Positions 6,899 through 14,673 of a DNA stretch of 41,843 nucleotides are shown here, one piece after another. The stretch spans positions 1-41,843 of the forward strand of contig NZ_JADNRL010000011.1 in NCBI RefSeq assembly GCF_015595025.1, written 5' to 3'. Source of the stretch: Halomonas sp. KAO. Lineage in GTDB: Bacteria; Pseudomonadota; Gammaproteobacteria; Pseudomonadales; Halomonadaceae. The position numbers and the translations under genes were made by a program. The notes beneath the pieces were generated by a model that worked only from the letters and a program-made list of their open reading frames with translations, was not told where the DNA came from and made no database searches. The stretch's first letter is position 1. The number at the start of each line of letters is the position of its first letter.

Positions 6899-8155
6899 TC
6901 AGCCCTTGCGCGGGGCGTTGTAGATGCTCTCGTCGAGCTCGCCTTCGCTCTTGCCGACCAGGGTGGTGACCATCAGGTCGCCGGCCACGTTCACGCTGGT
7001 GCGGGCCATGTCGAGGATGCGGTCGATGCCGGCGATAACGGCGATCGCCTCCAGCGGCAGGCCGATCTGGGCCATGACGATGGAGAGCATCACCAGGCCC
7101 GCGCCGGGCACACCGGCGGTGCCGATGGAGGCCAGGGTGCCGGTGACGATGATCATGCCGTAGTCCATCAGGCTGAGATCGACGCCGAGCAGCTGGGCGA
7201 TAAAGACCGCGACCACGCCCTGGTAGATGGCGGTGCCGTCCATGTTGATGGTGGCACCGACCGGCAGCACGAAGCCGGAGACACCCTCCGAGACGCCGAG
7301 GTTCTTCTGGGCGCAGCGGATGGAGACCGGCAGGGTGCCCGACGACGAGGCGGAGGAGTAGGCCACGACCAGGGCGTCGAGAATGCCCTGCAGGTAGCGC
7401 AGCGGATTGAGCTTGCCGATCAGGGCGAGCATGCCGGAGTAGACCACCAGCACATGCAGAATGCTGGCCAGGTAGGCCACGCCGATCACCTTGGCCAGCG
7501 GCAGCAGCACCTCGAGGCCATAGCTGCCGGCCACATGGGCGATCAGGCCGAATACGCCGAACGGGGCGAAGGCCATGACGATGCCGGTGAGCTTGTACAT
7601 CGCCTCGGCGAAGCTGTCGAAGACGCGTACTACCGGTTCACCCTTCTCGCCGATCAGGGTCAGGGAGATGCCCAGGCCGATCGCGAAGACGATGATCTGC
7701 AGGATATTGCCGCTGGCCAGGGCGCTGACGGGGTTCTGGGGCACCAGGCCGACGATGATCTCCACCAGGCTGGGGGCCTCCTTGGCCTCGGCACCGGCTT
7801 CGAAGCTCATCTCCAGGCCGACCCCCGGCTGGAAGATCCAGGAGGCCAGCAGGCCGATGCTGATGGCGAAGGCGGTGGTGATCAGGTAGAGGGCGATGGT
7901 GCGAGCCCCGATGCGCCCCATCTTCTGCGGGTCGCGCATGGCGGTGATACCGACCACCAGGGTCGAGAACACCAGGGGCACGATCAGCATCTTGATGGCG
8001 CTGATGAAGATATCGCCGATGGGCTTGAAGACGCTGGCGCTCTCGCCCATCAGGGCGCCGGCCAGCACACCGAGTACCAGGCCCGCCAGGATCTTCTGCC
8101 AGAGCGGCGTGCGCCGCCAGAAGTTGCCCCTGGGGCTATGCGGGGATTGGGTCAT
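6899..8155 (-). CDS. dicarboxylate/amino acid:cation symporter (DAACS family)
   Basis: A 418-residue inner-membrane carrier of the GltP/DctA/GLT family, importing acidic amino acids or C4-dicarboxylates with Na+ or H+. Eight hydrophobic segments and two re-entrant hairpins are expected. The serine-rich hairpin motif is visible (YSSASSSGTLPVS), as are the substrate- and cation-binding PVGATINMDGTAIYQG and GIDRILDMARTSVNVAGD, in which the Asp, Arg and Asn of the binding site are intact. Full length for the family. AAGGAG lies 7 bases before the ATG. Substrate preference cannot be read with confidence; the Arg in DRILDMARTSVNV favours an acidic substrate. It is the first gene of a leftward pair with the acyltransferase-like gene. 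Confidence 0.93.
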   Translation of the reverse strand: MTQSPHSPRGNFWRRTPLWQKILAGLVLGVLAGALMGESASVFKPIGDIFISAIKMLIVPLVFSTLVVGITAMRDPQKMGRIGARTIALYLITTAFAISIGLLASWIFQPGVGLEMSFEAGAEAKEAPSLVEIIVGLVPQNPVSALASGNILQIIVFAIGLGISLTLIGEKGEPVVRVFDSFAEAMYKLTGIVMAFAPFGVFGLIAHVAGSYGLEVLLPLAKVIGVAYLASILHVLVVYSGMLALIGKLNPLRYLQGILDALVVAYSSASSSGTLPVSIRCAQKNLGVSEGVSGFVLPVGATINMDGTAIYQGVVAVFIAQLLGVDLSLMDYGMIIVTGTLASIGTAGVPGAGLVMLSIVMAQIGLPLEAIAVIAGIDRILDMARTSVNVAGDLMVTTLVGKSEGELDESIYNAPRKG

Positions 8156-8333
8156 TGCATGACTCCTTGCTGGATAAATGCAGTTTTATGGTGAGCTTGT
8201 TGTGCGGGGCGGTGATTCTACAGAAAGAAGTTCTGTTGTTTCCGCTAAAACGATGCTTTGCACGTCAACGAGAGGCTGCCTGATGCAAGGCAGGCCATGC
8301 CGAGCGACGGTGCGTGACGCGCCAGGGAGTGAA

Positions 8334-8382
8334 TATTCCAGGCTTAGCGGGCAGCAAAGTGCCGGGCCTGAGCCTGGAAATA
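8334..8382 (-). terminator. possible hairpin after the dienelactone-hydrolase-like gene
   Basis: An inverted repeat, TATTCCAGGCT at 8334-8344 and AGCCTGGAAATA at 8371-8382, pairs over 11 bp with one bulged base. It begins 18 bases past the stop of the 8401-9189 gene. No T tract. The rest of the gap (8156-8400) shows nothing else I can name. Confidence 0.35.
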
Positions 8383-8400
8383 GCGGGTCGCATAGCCTGA

Positions 8401-9189
8401 TCAGGACGAGGGTGGCAGGGCCTGCGCAAGCAGCTCCTGAAAGGCGCGCCAGGAGCGCTCATCGGCGCGCTGTTGATAGGCGTCGCTACCGAAGACGGTG
8501 AAGGCGTGGGGAGCGCCGGAGTAGATCTCGATCTGGTAGGTGGCGCCGGAACTCTCGAGCTCATTGCCGAGGGTGGCGACATCCTCCAGAGAGATCATCG
8601 CATCGGCGCCGCCGTGGGCGATCAGGATGGGACCAGCCCCTTCGGGCCAGCTCTGGCCTTCGGGCGTGCTCAGGCCACCGTGGAAGCTGGCAAAGCCGTG
8701 CACGTCCTCGGCCTCGCTTGAGCGAGCCATCTCCAGCACCACCGCGCCACCGAAGCAGTAGCCCATGATCACCGCGCCATTGGCGGCGCCCTGGGCGCGG
8801 GCCTCGGCCAGACCGGCCAGGGTCAGGGTGCGCATGCGTTCGCGATCTTCATAGAGACGCGCCGTCTCGGCCTTCTTGGCCTCGACTTCCGCCGGACGAT
8901 TGCCCTGGCCGTAGAGATCGACGGCGAAGGCGTCATAGCCCAGCTCGGCCAGCATGTCGGCGCGGCGGCGTTCGTAGTCATCCAGGCCGCCCCAATCATG
9001 GATGATCAGCACGCTGCCGCGGGCTTGGCCCTCGGCAAGGGAGAGATAGCCCGCGAAGGCTTCGCCGTCGACCCGGTAGGCGATCTCCTCGCCGGAGGGT
9101 TCGAAGGCCTGGACGCCGCCGGCGGTCATGGCCAGGGCCATGGTGGCAGGAAGCAGGGCCGCAGGAATTGGAGAGTGACGAATCATCAT
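8401..9189 (-). CDS. exported dienelactone-hydrolase-family protein
   Basis: A 262-residue alpha/beta hydrolase of the dienelactone hydrolase family. A signal peptide is visible at residues 1-27 (MMIRH, then PAALLPATMALAMTAGGVQA), so it should act in the periplasm, unlike the cytosolic ring-cleavage enzymes. The nucleophile is the Cys in GYCFGG, the acid is probably the Asp in HGGADAMIS and the His lies in SGAPHAFTV. SVLIIHDWGGLDDYERRRAD carries the oxyanion-region HDWGG. Substrate unknown (a lactone or ester). The ATG at 9189 is preceded by GGGAG; a longer frame to 9414 runs through the tandem repeats upstream and has no signal peptide at its start. It is divergent from the binding-protein gene at 9416. 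Confidence 0.87.
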   Translation of the reverse strand: MMIRHSPIPAALLPATMALAMTAGGVQAFEPSGEEIAYRVDGEAFAGYLSLAEGQARGSVLIIHDWGGLDDYERRRADMLAELGYDAFAVDLYGQGNRPAEVEAKKAETARLYEDRERMRTLTLAGLAEARAQGAANGAVIMGYCFGGAVVLEMARSSEAEDVHGFASFHGGLSTPEGQSWPEGAGPILIAHGGADAMISLEDVATLGNELESSGATYQIEIYSGAPHAFTVFGSDAYQQRADERSWRAFQELLAQALPPSS

Positions 9190-9209
9190 GGTAACTCCCG
9201 TTGGTGGGA

Positions 9210-9283
9210 TTGCCTGACTCAGTACTGTCGACTCAGTACTGTTTGACTTCGTGTTGCCTGAGTCAGTATTGCCTGGCTCAGTA
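9210..9283. repeat. five 14-15-bp iterated units between divergent genes
   Basis: Units at 9210-9224, 9225-9238, 9239-9253, 9254-9268 and 9269-9283 follow the pattern TTGCCTGACTCAGTA; the third is strongly diverged and the second is one base short. The first two junctions create the self-complementary octamer CAGTACTG twice, 14 bp apart (9220-9227 and 9234-9241). The array starts 21 bases upstream of the hydrolase start and ends 133 bases upstream of the binding-protein start. It could be operator DNA or a minisatellite. Confidence 0.85.
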
Positions 9284-9415
9284 TAGGTGCCACTTCGCCC
9301 CCCTGAGGGGCCGAGCGTTGGCAGGGTAGACTTGAGTTTTTTCCTTTGCCCTTCCAGATTTAAGGGGTGTGTCATCTCTGCAAACCATCCCTGAAAACCA
9401 AGCGAGACGAACAAT

Positions 9416-10636
9416 ATGAATAAGAGCCCGGTTCAGAAGAGTCTGGTAGCGATGGCGGTGGCGGCTTCCGCCCTGGCCATGGGGTCGGCCCAGGCCGAGG
9501 TGAAGGTTGGCTTCCTGGGCGGCTTCACCGGTCCGATCGAGACCCTCACTCCACCGGTCTACGATGCGGCGCAGCTGGCCATTCAGCATGTCAACGAGCA
9601 GGGTGGTGTGCTGGGCGGTGAGCAGATCTCCATGCCCAGCGGCGATACCACCTGCTCCGATGCCTCGGCGGCCTCCAACGCGGCCGACCGTCTGGTCAAC
9701 AGCGAGCAGGTCACGGCCATCGTCGGTGCTTTGTGTACCGGTGCCACGATTGCCGCGGCCAACAACGCCGCCATCCCGGGCGGGGTGGTGATGGTCTCGC
9801 CGGCCTCCACCGCACCGGCGGTGACCGAGCTGGACGACAACGACCTGGTATTCCGTACGGTGCCCTCCGATGCCTTCCAGGGCGAGGCGCTGGCCAAGAT
9901 GCTGCTGGAGAAGGGCATCGATGAGGTCGCGGTCACCTATGTGAACAACGACTACGGGCGCGGCCTGGCCGATGCCTTCGTGGCCACCTACGAGGCCGAG
10001 GGCGGCACGGTGGCCGAGAACCTGGCCCACGAGGACAACCGTGCCGACTACCGCTCCGAGCTGGGCACGCTCTCGGCCACCGGCGTACCCGACCTGGTGG
10101 TGCTGGCCTATGGCGATACCTCCGGACAGACCGTGGTACGTCAGGCCTACGAGAGCGGCATGTTCAACCGCTATATCGGCGCCGACGGCATGGTGATCTC
10201 GGGCCTGCTCGATGGCGTGGGCGAGGAGGTATTGAACGACAGCTTCATCGCCACGCGGCCGGGCAACCCGGATAGCCCGGGCACCGAGCGCTTCGTCGAG
10301 CTGGCCGAGGCGGGCGAGATTTCCCACGAGGCGGTGTTCGCCGGCCAGGGCTACGACGCCGCCTTCCTGCTGGCACTGGCCATCGAACAGAACGGCAGCG
10401 CCGAACGCGAGGGCCTCTCCGAGGCGCTGCGCAGCGTCTCCTCCGCCCCGGGCGAGGTGATCCTGCCCGGCGAGTGGGACAAGGCCCTGGAGCTGATCGC
10501 CGCCGGCGAGGAGATCAATTACGAGGGCGCCTCGGGCAGCCATGAGTTCGACGAGAAGGGCGACGTGCCGGGCATCGTCGAGGAGATGGCGGTCGAGGAT
10601 GGTAAGTTCGTCAGCAAGGGCTTCCTGGACAAGTAA
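9416..10636 (+). CDS. branched-chain amino acid ABC transporter substrate-binding protein
   Basis: A 406-residue periplasmic binding protein of the LivJ/LivK type (Peripla_BP_6, type I fold). The signal peptide covers residues 1-27 (ending GSAQA before EVKVGFLGG). The first lobe begins VGFLGGFTGPIE and contains NAADRLVNSEQVTAIVGALCTG and VVMVSPASTAP; the second contains VAVTYVNNDYGRGLADAF. The two Cys (in DTTCSD and GALCTG) may form the small disulfide often seen in this family. It is convergent with livGFHM at 10704-14517 and should deliver its ligand to that complex, but separate transcription implies separate control. The exact ligand (Leu/Ile/Val or another amino acid or amide) cannot be read from sequence. 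The ribosome site before the ATG is weak. Confidence 0.92.
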   Translation: MNKSPVQKSLVAMAVAASALAMGSAQAEVKVGFLGGFTGPIETLTPPVYDAAQLAIQHVNEQGGVLGGEQISMPSGDTTCSDASAASNAADRLVNSEQVTAIVGALCTGATIAAANNAAIPGGVVMVSPASTAPAVTELDDNDLVFRTVPSDAFQGEALAKMLLEKGIDEVAVTYVNNDYGRGLADAFVATYEAEGGTVAENLAHEDNRADYRSELGTLSATGVPDLVVLAYGDTSGQTVVRQAYESGMFNRYIGADGMVISGLLDGVGEEVLNDSFIATRPGNPDSPGTERFVELAEAGEISHEAVFAGQGYDAAFLLALAIEQNGSAEREGLSEALRSVSSAPGEVILPGEWDKALELIAAGEEINYEGASGSHEFDEKGDVPGIVEEMAVEDGKFVSKGFLDK

Positions 10637-10663
10637 GCTCTGAGTGCTAGACCCGAAACACAT

Positions 10664-10697
10664 AGGCCCCGGCGGTTTCACGTCGGGGCCTTCTTGT
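10664..10697. terminator. Rho-independent terminator after the binding-protein gene
   Basis: AGGCCCCG at 10664-10671 pairs with CGGGGCCT at 10684-10691. The stem extends inward by three more pairs, including one G-T, to a 6-base loop, and is followed by TCTTGTT. It lies between convergent genes and may serve both. Confidence 0.7.
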
Positions 10698-10703
10698 TCC
10701 AGC

Positions 10704-12014
10704 CTATCCGTGGTGCTTCACCTTCTCGGGCAGCAACCCCTTTGGGGCGAAGCGCAGCACCAGGGAGATCAGCAGGCCGATCACGAACACCCGGGCCTGC
10801 AGGGCGCGGCTGTCGAGGTTGGTAGTGGCCTCCCAGCCGAAGCTGCCCTCGCCCAGGGTGACCGCCAGGTCCAGCACCGCCAGCGCCAGGGGCTCCGACA
10901 TCACCCAGATGATATAGACCGCGAAGGCGCCGAAGAGGGTGCCGAGGTTGTTGCCCGGGCCGCCGAGGATCACCATCACCAGTACCAGGAAGGTGTGGTT
11001 GAGGGGCAGGTAGCCCTGGGGGTCGAAGAGACCGTTGAAGCTGCCCAGGGCGGCGCCACCGATGCCCATCAGTATGCAGCCCAGCACGAAGATCTCCAGG
11101 CGCCGGTGGTTGATGTCCTTGCCCATGGCCGCGGCGGAGATCTCGTTGTCGCGGATGGCACGGATCATGCGTCCCCAGGGGGCGTGATAGGCGCGGGTGA
11201 GCAGGTAGAAGATCGCCACGATCATCACTGCGGTCACCGAGAAGTAGAGCGCCCGGGCCAGGGTAAAGCCCACCTCGGCGGGGCCCGGTACCGGCCAGGG
11301 CAGGGGCGAGACGGTGGCGGTGCCGCGGGTCAGCCAGTCGGCATTCTTGAGCACCGCCTTGATGATCTCGGCGATGCCCAGGGTGGCAATGGCCAGGTAG
11401 TCGCTGCGCAGCCCCAGGCAGACCTTGCCGATGAAGTAGCCCACCACCCCGGCCACCACCCCACCGACGATCCAGCCCAGCCAGGGGGGCAGTCCCAGGC
11501 CGCCGATATAGTCGTACTGCGACTCGATCTGCTCGGTGACCACGCCCAGGCGGGCCGAGACCAGCAGGTAGAAGAGCAGCGCCAGGACCACCGCCAGGCC
11601 GGTGCGCAGGCGCTTGGGGACGCCCAGGTGGTGAAGGCGGCTGGCGCCGACTACCACCAGTAAGCCCCCCAGGGCCATCAGTACCACCATGCCCAGCTCG
11701 CCGGCGAGGGGGCTGGCCCAGAACTCGCCGTTGACCGGCATGCTGAAGGCCATGGCGCAGTAGCCGCCGAGGGCCACGAAGCCCATCACGCCGGCATTGA
11801 ACTGGCCGGCATAGCCCCACTGGATGGTCAGGCCCAGGGCCAGGATGGCGTAGCAGGCGGCCTCCACCAGCATGCGGGTGCTGTAGGCGGCGCCCATGGT
11901 GGCAAAGACCCCGAGGATGGCGGCCATCAGGAGGGCGAACAGCACCACCTCGCGCAGGGGGAAGCGCGACGGCGCGGCGACCAGGTCCTCTCGATGCGTT
12001 TGCTGTGTGCTCAT
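10704..12014 (-). CDS. livM: branched-chain amino acid ABC transporter permease LivM
   Basis: A 436-residue inner-membrane permease, one of the two membrane subunits of a LivFGHM-type importer. Many hydrophobic segments are visible. The LivM family blocks are LGLTIQWGYAGQFNAGVMGFVALGGY, LRSDYLAIATLGIAEII, RMIRAIRDNEISAAAMGKDI (the ATPase-coupling loop) and VMVILGGPGNNLGTLFGA. The length is close to E. coli LivM (425); the region 130-190 (between the ASRLHHLG and DYIGGLGLPPW blocks) holds extra membrane segments. Its ATG overlaps the livH stop in an ATGA arrangement, so the two are translationally coupled. Last gene of the leftward livGFHM unit. Confidence 0.94.
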   Translation of the reverse strand: MSTQQTHREDLVAAPSRFPLREVVLFALLMAAILGVFATMGAAYSTRMLVEAACYAILALGLTIQWGYAGQFNAGVMGFVALGGYCAMAFSMPVNGEFWASPLAGELGMVVLMALGGLLVVVGASRLHHLGVPKRLRTGLAVVLALLFYLLVSARLGVVTEQIESQYDYIGGLGLPPWLGWIVGGVVAGVVGYFIGKVCLGLRSDYLAIATLGIAEIIKAVLKNADWLTRGTATVSPLPWPVPGPAEVGFTLARALYFSVTAVMIVAIFYLLTRAYHAPWGRMIRAIRDNEISAAAMGKDINHRRLEIFVLGCILMGIGGAALGSFNGLFDPQGYLPLNHTFLVLVMVILGGPGNNLGTLFGAFAVYIIWVMSEPLALAVLDLAVTLGEGSFGWEATTNLDSRALQARVFVIGLLISLVLRFAPKGLLPEKVKHHG

Positions 12015-13015
12015 ATCACCTTACCCTTGAAGATGCCGGTGGGGCGCCACACCAGGATGGCGACGAGGATGAAGAAGGGCACCACGATCTTGTACTCGGA
12101 GCCGACGAAGGCCAGGTTGCCGGCGCCGGAGAGCCACTCCGGCAGGCTGTCGCGGAAGGGCCGCAGCAGCACGCCCCAGTTGAAGACCGCCAGTGTCTCG
12201 GCGAACCCCACCAGGAAGCCGCCGGCGATGGCGCCGTAGGGGTGGCCGACGCCACCGACGATGGCCGCGGCGAAGATCGGCAGCAGCAGGAAGAAGCTGA
12301 GGTCCGGCTTGAAGGTGACGTCGAGCGACAGCAGGGTGCCGGCGATGGCTGCCAGCCCCCCGACGATCACCCAGGTCACCGCCACGATCAGGTTGGTGTT
12401 GATGCCCGAGGCCCGTGCCAGGTCGGGGTTGTCGGACATCGCCCGCATCGCCTTGCCCAGCCGCGAGCGCGACAGGAAGAGATGCAGCCCCACCACGCAG
12501 ATCACGGTCAGCACGAACAGGATGAGCTGTGGCTCGGTGACCACGATCGGCGCTCGGGCGCCCTCGAAGGGCAGCGCGAGCCGAAAGATCTCCTTGCGGT
12601 CGTCGACATAGAGGCTCTCGCCGCTGGTGCCGGCGAAGACCCGGATCAGCCCCTGCAGCATCAGGGTCACCCCCAGCGAGGCGATCACCATGACGATGGG
12701 CTTCACGCCGTGGGCGCGTAGCGGCTTGTAGAAGACCCGGTCGATGCCTACCGCCAGGCCGGCGGTCAGCAGCATGGCCAGCGGCAGCATCACCACGGCG
12801 GTGGGTAGCCCGACGGCGGCGCCGGCCTGGGGGAAGGCCAGGGTCAGCAGCAGCACCATGAAGGCGCCGAAGGTCATCATGTCGGCGTGGGCGAAGTGGG
12901 CGAAGCGCATGATGCTGAAGACCAGGGTCACCCCCACCGCACCGATGGCGTAGATCGAGCCGGTCACGCTGCCGGCGACGATTACGTTGTTGATAAAGAA
13001 GACGAGTTCATTCAC
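12011..13015 (-). CDS. livH: branched-chain amino acid ABC transporter permease LivH
   Basis: A 334-residue permease that pairs with LivM. It begins VNELVFFINNVIVAGSVTGSIYAIGAVGVTL, the usual LivH opening, and carries FSIMRFAHFAHADMMTFGAF, RAMSDNPDLARASGINTN (the ATPase-coupling loop) and AAIVGGVGHPYGAIAGGFLVG. I chose the GTG start at 13015 because it opens the conserved N-terminus and AAGGAG lies 10 bases upstream. A longer frame to 13099 would run into the end of livF and adds a non-conserved basic stretch. The gap to livF is 31 bases; the stop overlaps livM by 4 bases. Confidence 0.93.
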   Translation of the reverse strand: MNELVFFINNVIVAGSVTGSIYAIGAVGVTLVFSIMRFAHFAHADMMTFGAFMVLLLTLAFPQAGAAVGLPTAVVMLPLAMLLTAGLAVGIDRVFYKPLRAHGVKPIVMVIASLGVTLMLQGLIRVFAGTSGESLYVDDRKEIFRLALPFEGARAPIVVTEPQLILFVLTVICVVGLHLFLSRSRLGKAMRAMSDNPDLARASGINTNLIVAVTWVIVGGLAAIAGTLLSLDVTFKPDLSFFLLLPIFAAAIVGGVGHPYGAIAGGFLVGFAETLAVFNWGVLLRPFRDSLPEWLSGAGNLAFVGSEYKIVVPFFILVAILVWRPTGIFKGKVI

Positions 13016-13046
13016 GAGGCTGATTCTCCTTGTCCTCCCGGGGCGC

Positions 13047-13751
13047 TCAGCCGCCCAGGAAGCTCCTGGCCACTTCCGGGTCCGCCAGCAGGGCGGCACC
13101 GGTATCGGTGAAGCGGTTCTGGCCGGCGGCCAGCACGAAGCCCTTGTCGGCGATGGCCAGGGCCTGCTTGGCGTTCTGCTCCACCATCAGGATGCCGACA
13201 CCGGCGGCGTTGACCTGCTTCACCTGGGCAAAGATCTCGTTCATGTAAAGCGGCGAGAGGCCGGCGGTGGGCTCGTCGAGCAGCAGCACGCTGGGCTCGG
13301 CCATCAGCGCACGGCCCATGGCGACCATCTGCCGCTGGCCGCCGGAGAGCTCGCCGGCCGGCTGGTGTCGCTTGTCGTAGAGAGGCGGAAAGAAGTCGTA
13401 GATCTGCTTGAGCATGCGCTTGACGTTGCCCGGCTTGAGGAAGGCCCCCATCTGCAGGTTCTCCTTCACCGTCAGGCTCGAGAACACATTGTGCTCCTGG
13501 GGCACGAAGCCCATGCCCTGCTGCACCAGGCGATGGGGCGGCAGGTTGTGGATAGGCTCGCCGCGCAGCAGGATCTCGCCCTGGGTGACGACGAGCTGGC
13601 CGAAGATGGCCTTGAGCATGGTGGACTTGCCGGCGCCGTTGGGGCCGACGATGACACCGATCTCGTCGGCCTCGAGGGTCATGTTCACCCCGTTGAGGAT
13701 GTTCATGCCGCCGTAGCCGCCATAGACGTCACGCGCTTCAAGTAGTGGCAT
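13047..13751 (-). CDS. livF: branched-chain amino acid ABC transporter ATPase LivF
   Basis: A 234-residue ATPase subunit on the cytoplasmic face of the importer. Walker A GPNGAGKST (about 36-44), the Q-loop region GFVPQEHNVFSSLTV, signature LSGGQRQM, Walker B VLLLDEPTAGLSP and the switch-region VEQN (Gln in place of His, as is usual for LivF) are all present. Length is normal. It overlaps the end of livG by 14 bases, so translation is probably coupled. Second gene of the livGFHM unit. Confidence 0.94.
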   Translation of the reverse strand: MPLLEARDVYGGYGGMNILNGVNMTLEADEIGVIVGPNGAGKSTMLKAIFGQLVVTQGEILLRGEPIHNLPPHRLVQQGMGFVPQEHNVFSSLTVKENLQMGAFLKPGNVKRMLKQIYDFFPPLYDKRHQPAGELSGGQRQMVAMGRALMAEPSVLLLDEPTAGLSPLYMNEIFAQVKQVNAAGVGILMVEQNAKQALAIADKGFVLAAGQNRFTDTGAALLADPEVARSFLGG

Positions 13752-14517
13752 CTTGGGACGCTCCGAAGTAGGCCTCGATGACCTCGGGGTTGTTCTGGAT
13801 CTCCTCGATGGAGCCCTCGACCATCACGCTGCCCTGGGCGAGCACGATCACCGGGTCACAGAGCCGGGCGATCATCTCCATATCGTGCTCGATGACCAGG
13901 AAGGTGTAGCCCATCTCGCGGTTGAGCCGCTCGATGTTCTCGACCAGGTCACCGAGCAGGGTTCGGTTGACCCCGGCGGCGATCTCGTCGAGCAGCACCA
14001 CCCGGGCATCGGTCATCATGGTGCGACCAAGCTCGATCAGCTTCTTCTGCCCCCCGGAGAGGTTGCCGGCCAGCTCGTTGCGCACGTGATGCAGGCCGAT
14101 GAAGTCGATCACTTCCAGCGCGCGGCGACGCACCTCGGCCTCCTGGGAGCGCACCAGTCCGGGCTTGAGCCAGGTGTTGAACAGGCTCTCGCCTGCCTGG
14201 GCCGGTGGCACCATCATCAGGTTCTCCAGCGCGGTCATCTGGGAAAACTCGTGGGCGATCTGGAAGGTGCGCAGCAGTCCCTTGTGGAACAGCTCGTTGG
14301 CCGGACGGTTGGTGATCTCCTCGCCATTCAGGAGCACCTTGCCGCTGTCCAGCGGCAGGGCCCCGGCGATGATGTTGAACAGGGTCGACTTGCCGGCGCC
14401 ATTGGGGCCGATCAGGCCGGTGATCGAGCCCGCTTCTACCGAGAGCGAGCAGTCGTTGATCACCTTGAGGCCGCCGAAGGCCTTGTTGACGTGTTGCACG
14501 TCGATCATGGGTACCAT
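13738..14517 (-). CDS. livG: branched-chain amino acid ABC transporter ATPase LivG
   Basis: A 259-residue ATPase subunit, partner of LivF. Walker A GPNGAGKST, RTFQIAHEFSQMTALEN (Q-loop), signature LSGGQKK, Walker B VVLLDE and the switch His in VIEHDMEMI are all visible. Walker B continues as DEIAAGVN; most LivG proteins have DEPAAG, so the Pro after Glu is replaced by Ile. First gene of the leftward unit. The ATG at 14517 has no strong ribosome site; a second ATG three codons later is an alternative. A stretch of four 13-bp A-rich repeats lies 17-68 bases upstream and may be part of its promoter or mRNA leader. Confidence 0.93.
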   Translation of the reverse strand: MVPMIDVQHVNKAFGGLKVINDCSLSVEAGSITGLIGPNGAGKSTLFNIIAGALPLDSGKVLLNGEEITNRPANELFHKGLLRTFQIAHEFSQMTALENLMMVPPAQAGESLFNTWLKPGLVRSQEAEVRRRALEVIDFIGLHHVRNELAGNLSGGQKKLIELGRTMMTDARVVLLDEIAAGVNRTLLGDLVENIERLNREMGYTFLVIEHDMEMIARLCDPVIVLAQGSVMVEGSIEEIQNNPEVIEAYFGASQDATT

Positions 14518-14533
14518 GCGTTATGTCTCGTGG

Positions 14534-14585
14534 TTGTTTTATCTATTTGTTTTATCTGCTTTTTTTATTTTCTTGCTTTATCTGC
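14534..14585 (-). repeat. four tandem 13-bp A/T-rich repeats upstream of livG
   Basis: Units start at 14534, 14547, 14560 and 14573 on the plus strand. The first two begin TTGTTTTATCT exactly, the third is TTTTTTTATTT, the fourth TTGCTTTATCT. On the livG-coding strand this reads as AGATAAAACAA-type repeats, a strongly A-rich block in otherwise GC-rich DNA. It could act as an UP-like or bent promoter element, an unstructured mRNA leader, or a protein-binding array. No DnaA box is associated. Confidence 0.8.
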
Positions 14586-14673
14586 CTGTTGCATCCAGAG
14601 GCATCTCTGCCGGCGATGCCTTGCCAGGCCGCTTCGCTGCTCCCGATAAGCGCCCCGATGGGCGGCACGGGAA

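Noticed and set aside
6881..8194. 437-codon open frame antisense to the symporter
   Set aside because: The peptide is rich in His, Gln, Asp and Gly with no domain; the symporter on the other strand is clear.
10704..14517. Urea-type (Urt) rather than amino-acid (Liv) transporter
   Set aside because: No urease genes nearby, and the G-F-H-M order and protein motifs fit liv better; ligand left open.
14534..14585. 13-bp AT-rich repeats considered as a replication origin
   Set aside because: No DnaA boxes, and no dnaA, gidA or rep gene nearby; the flanking genes are transporters.
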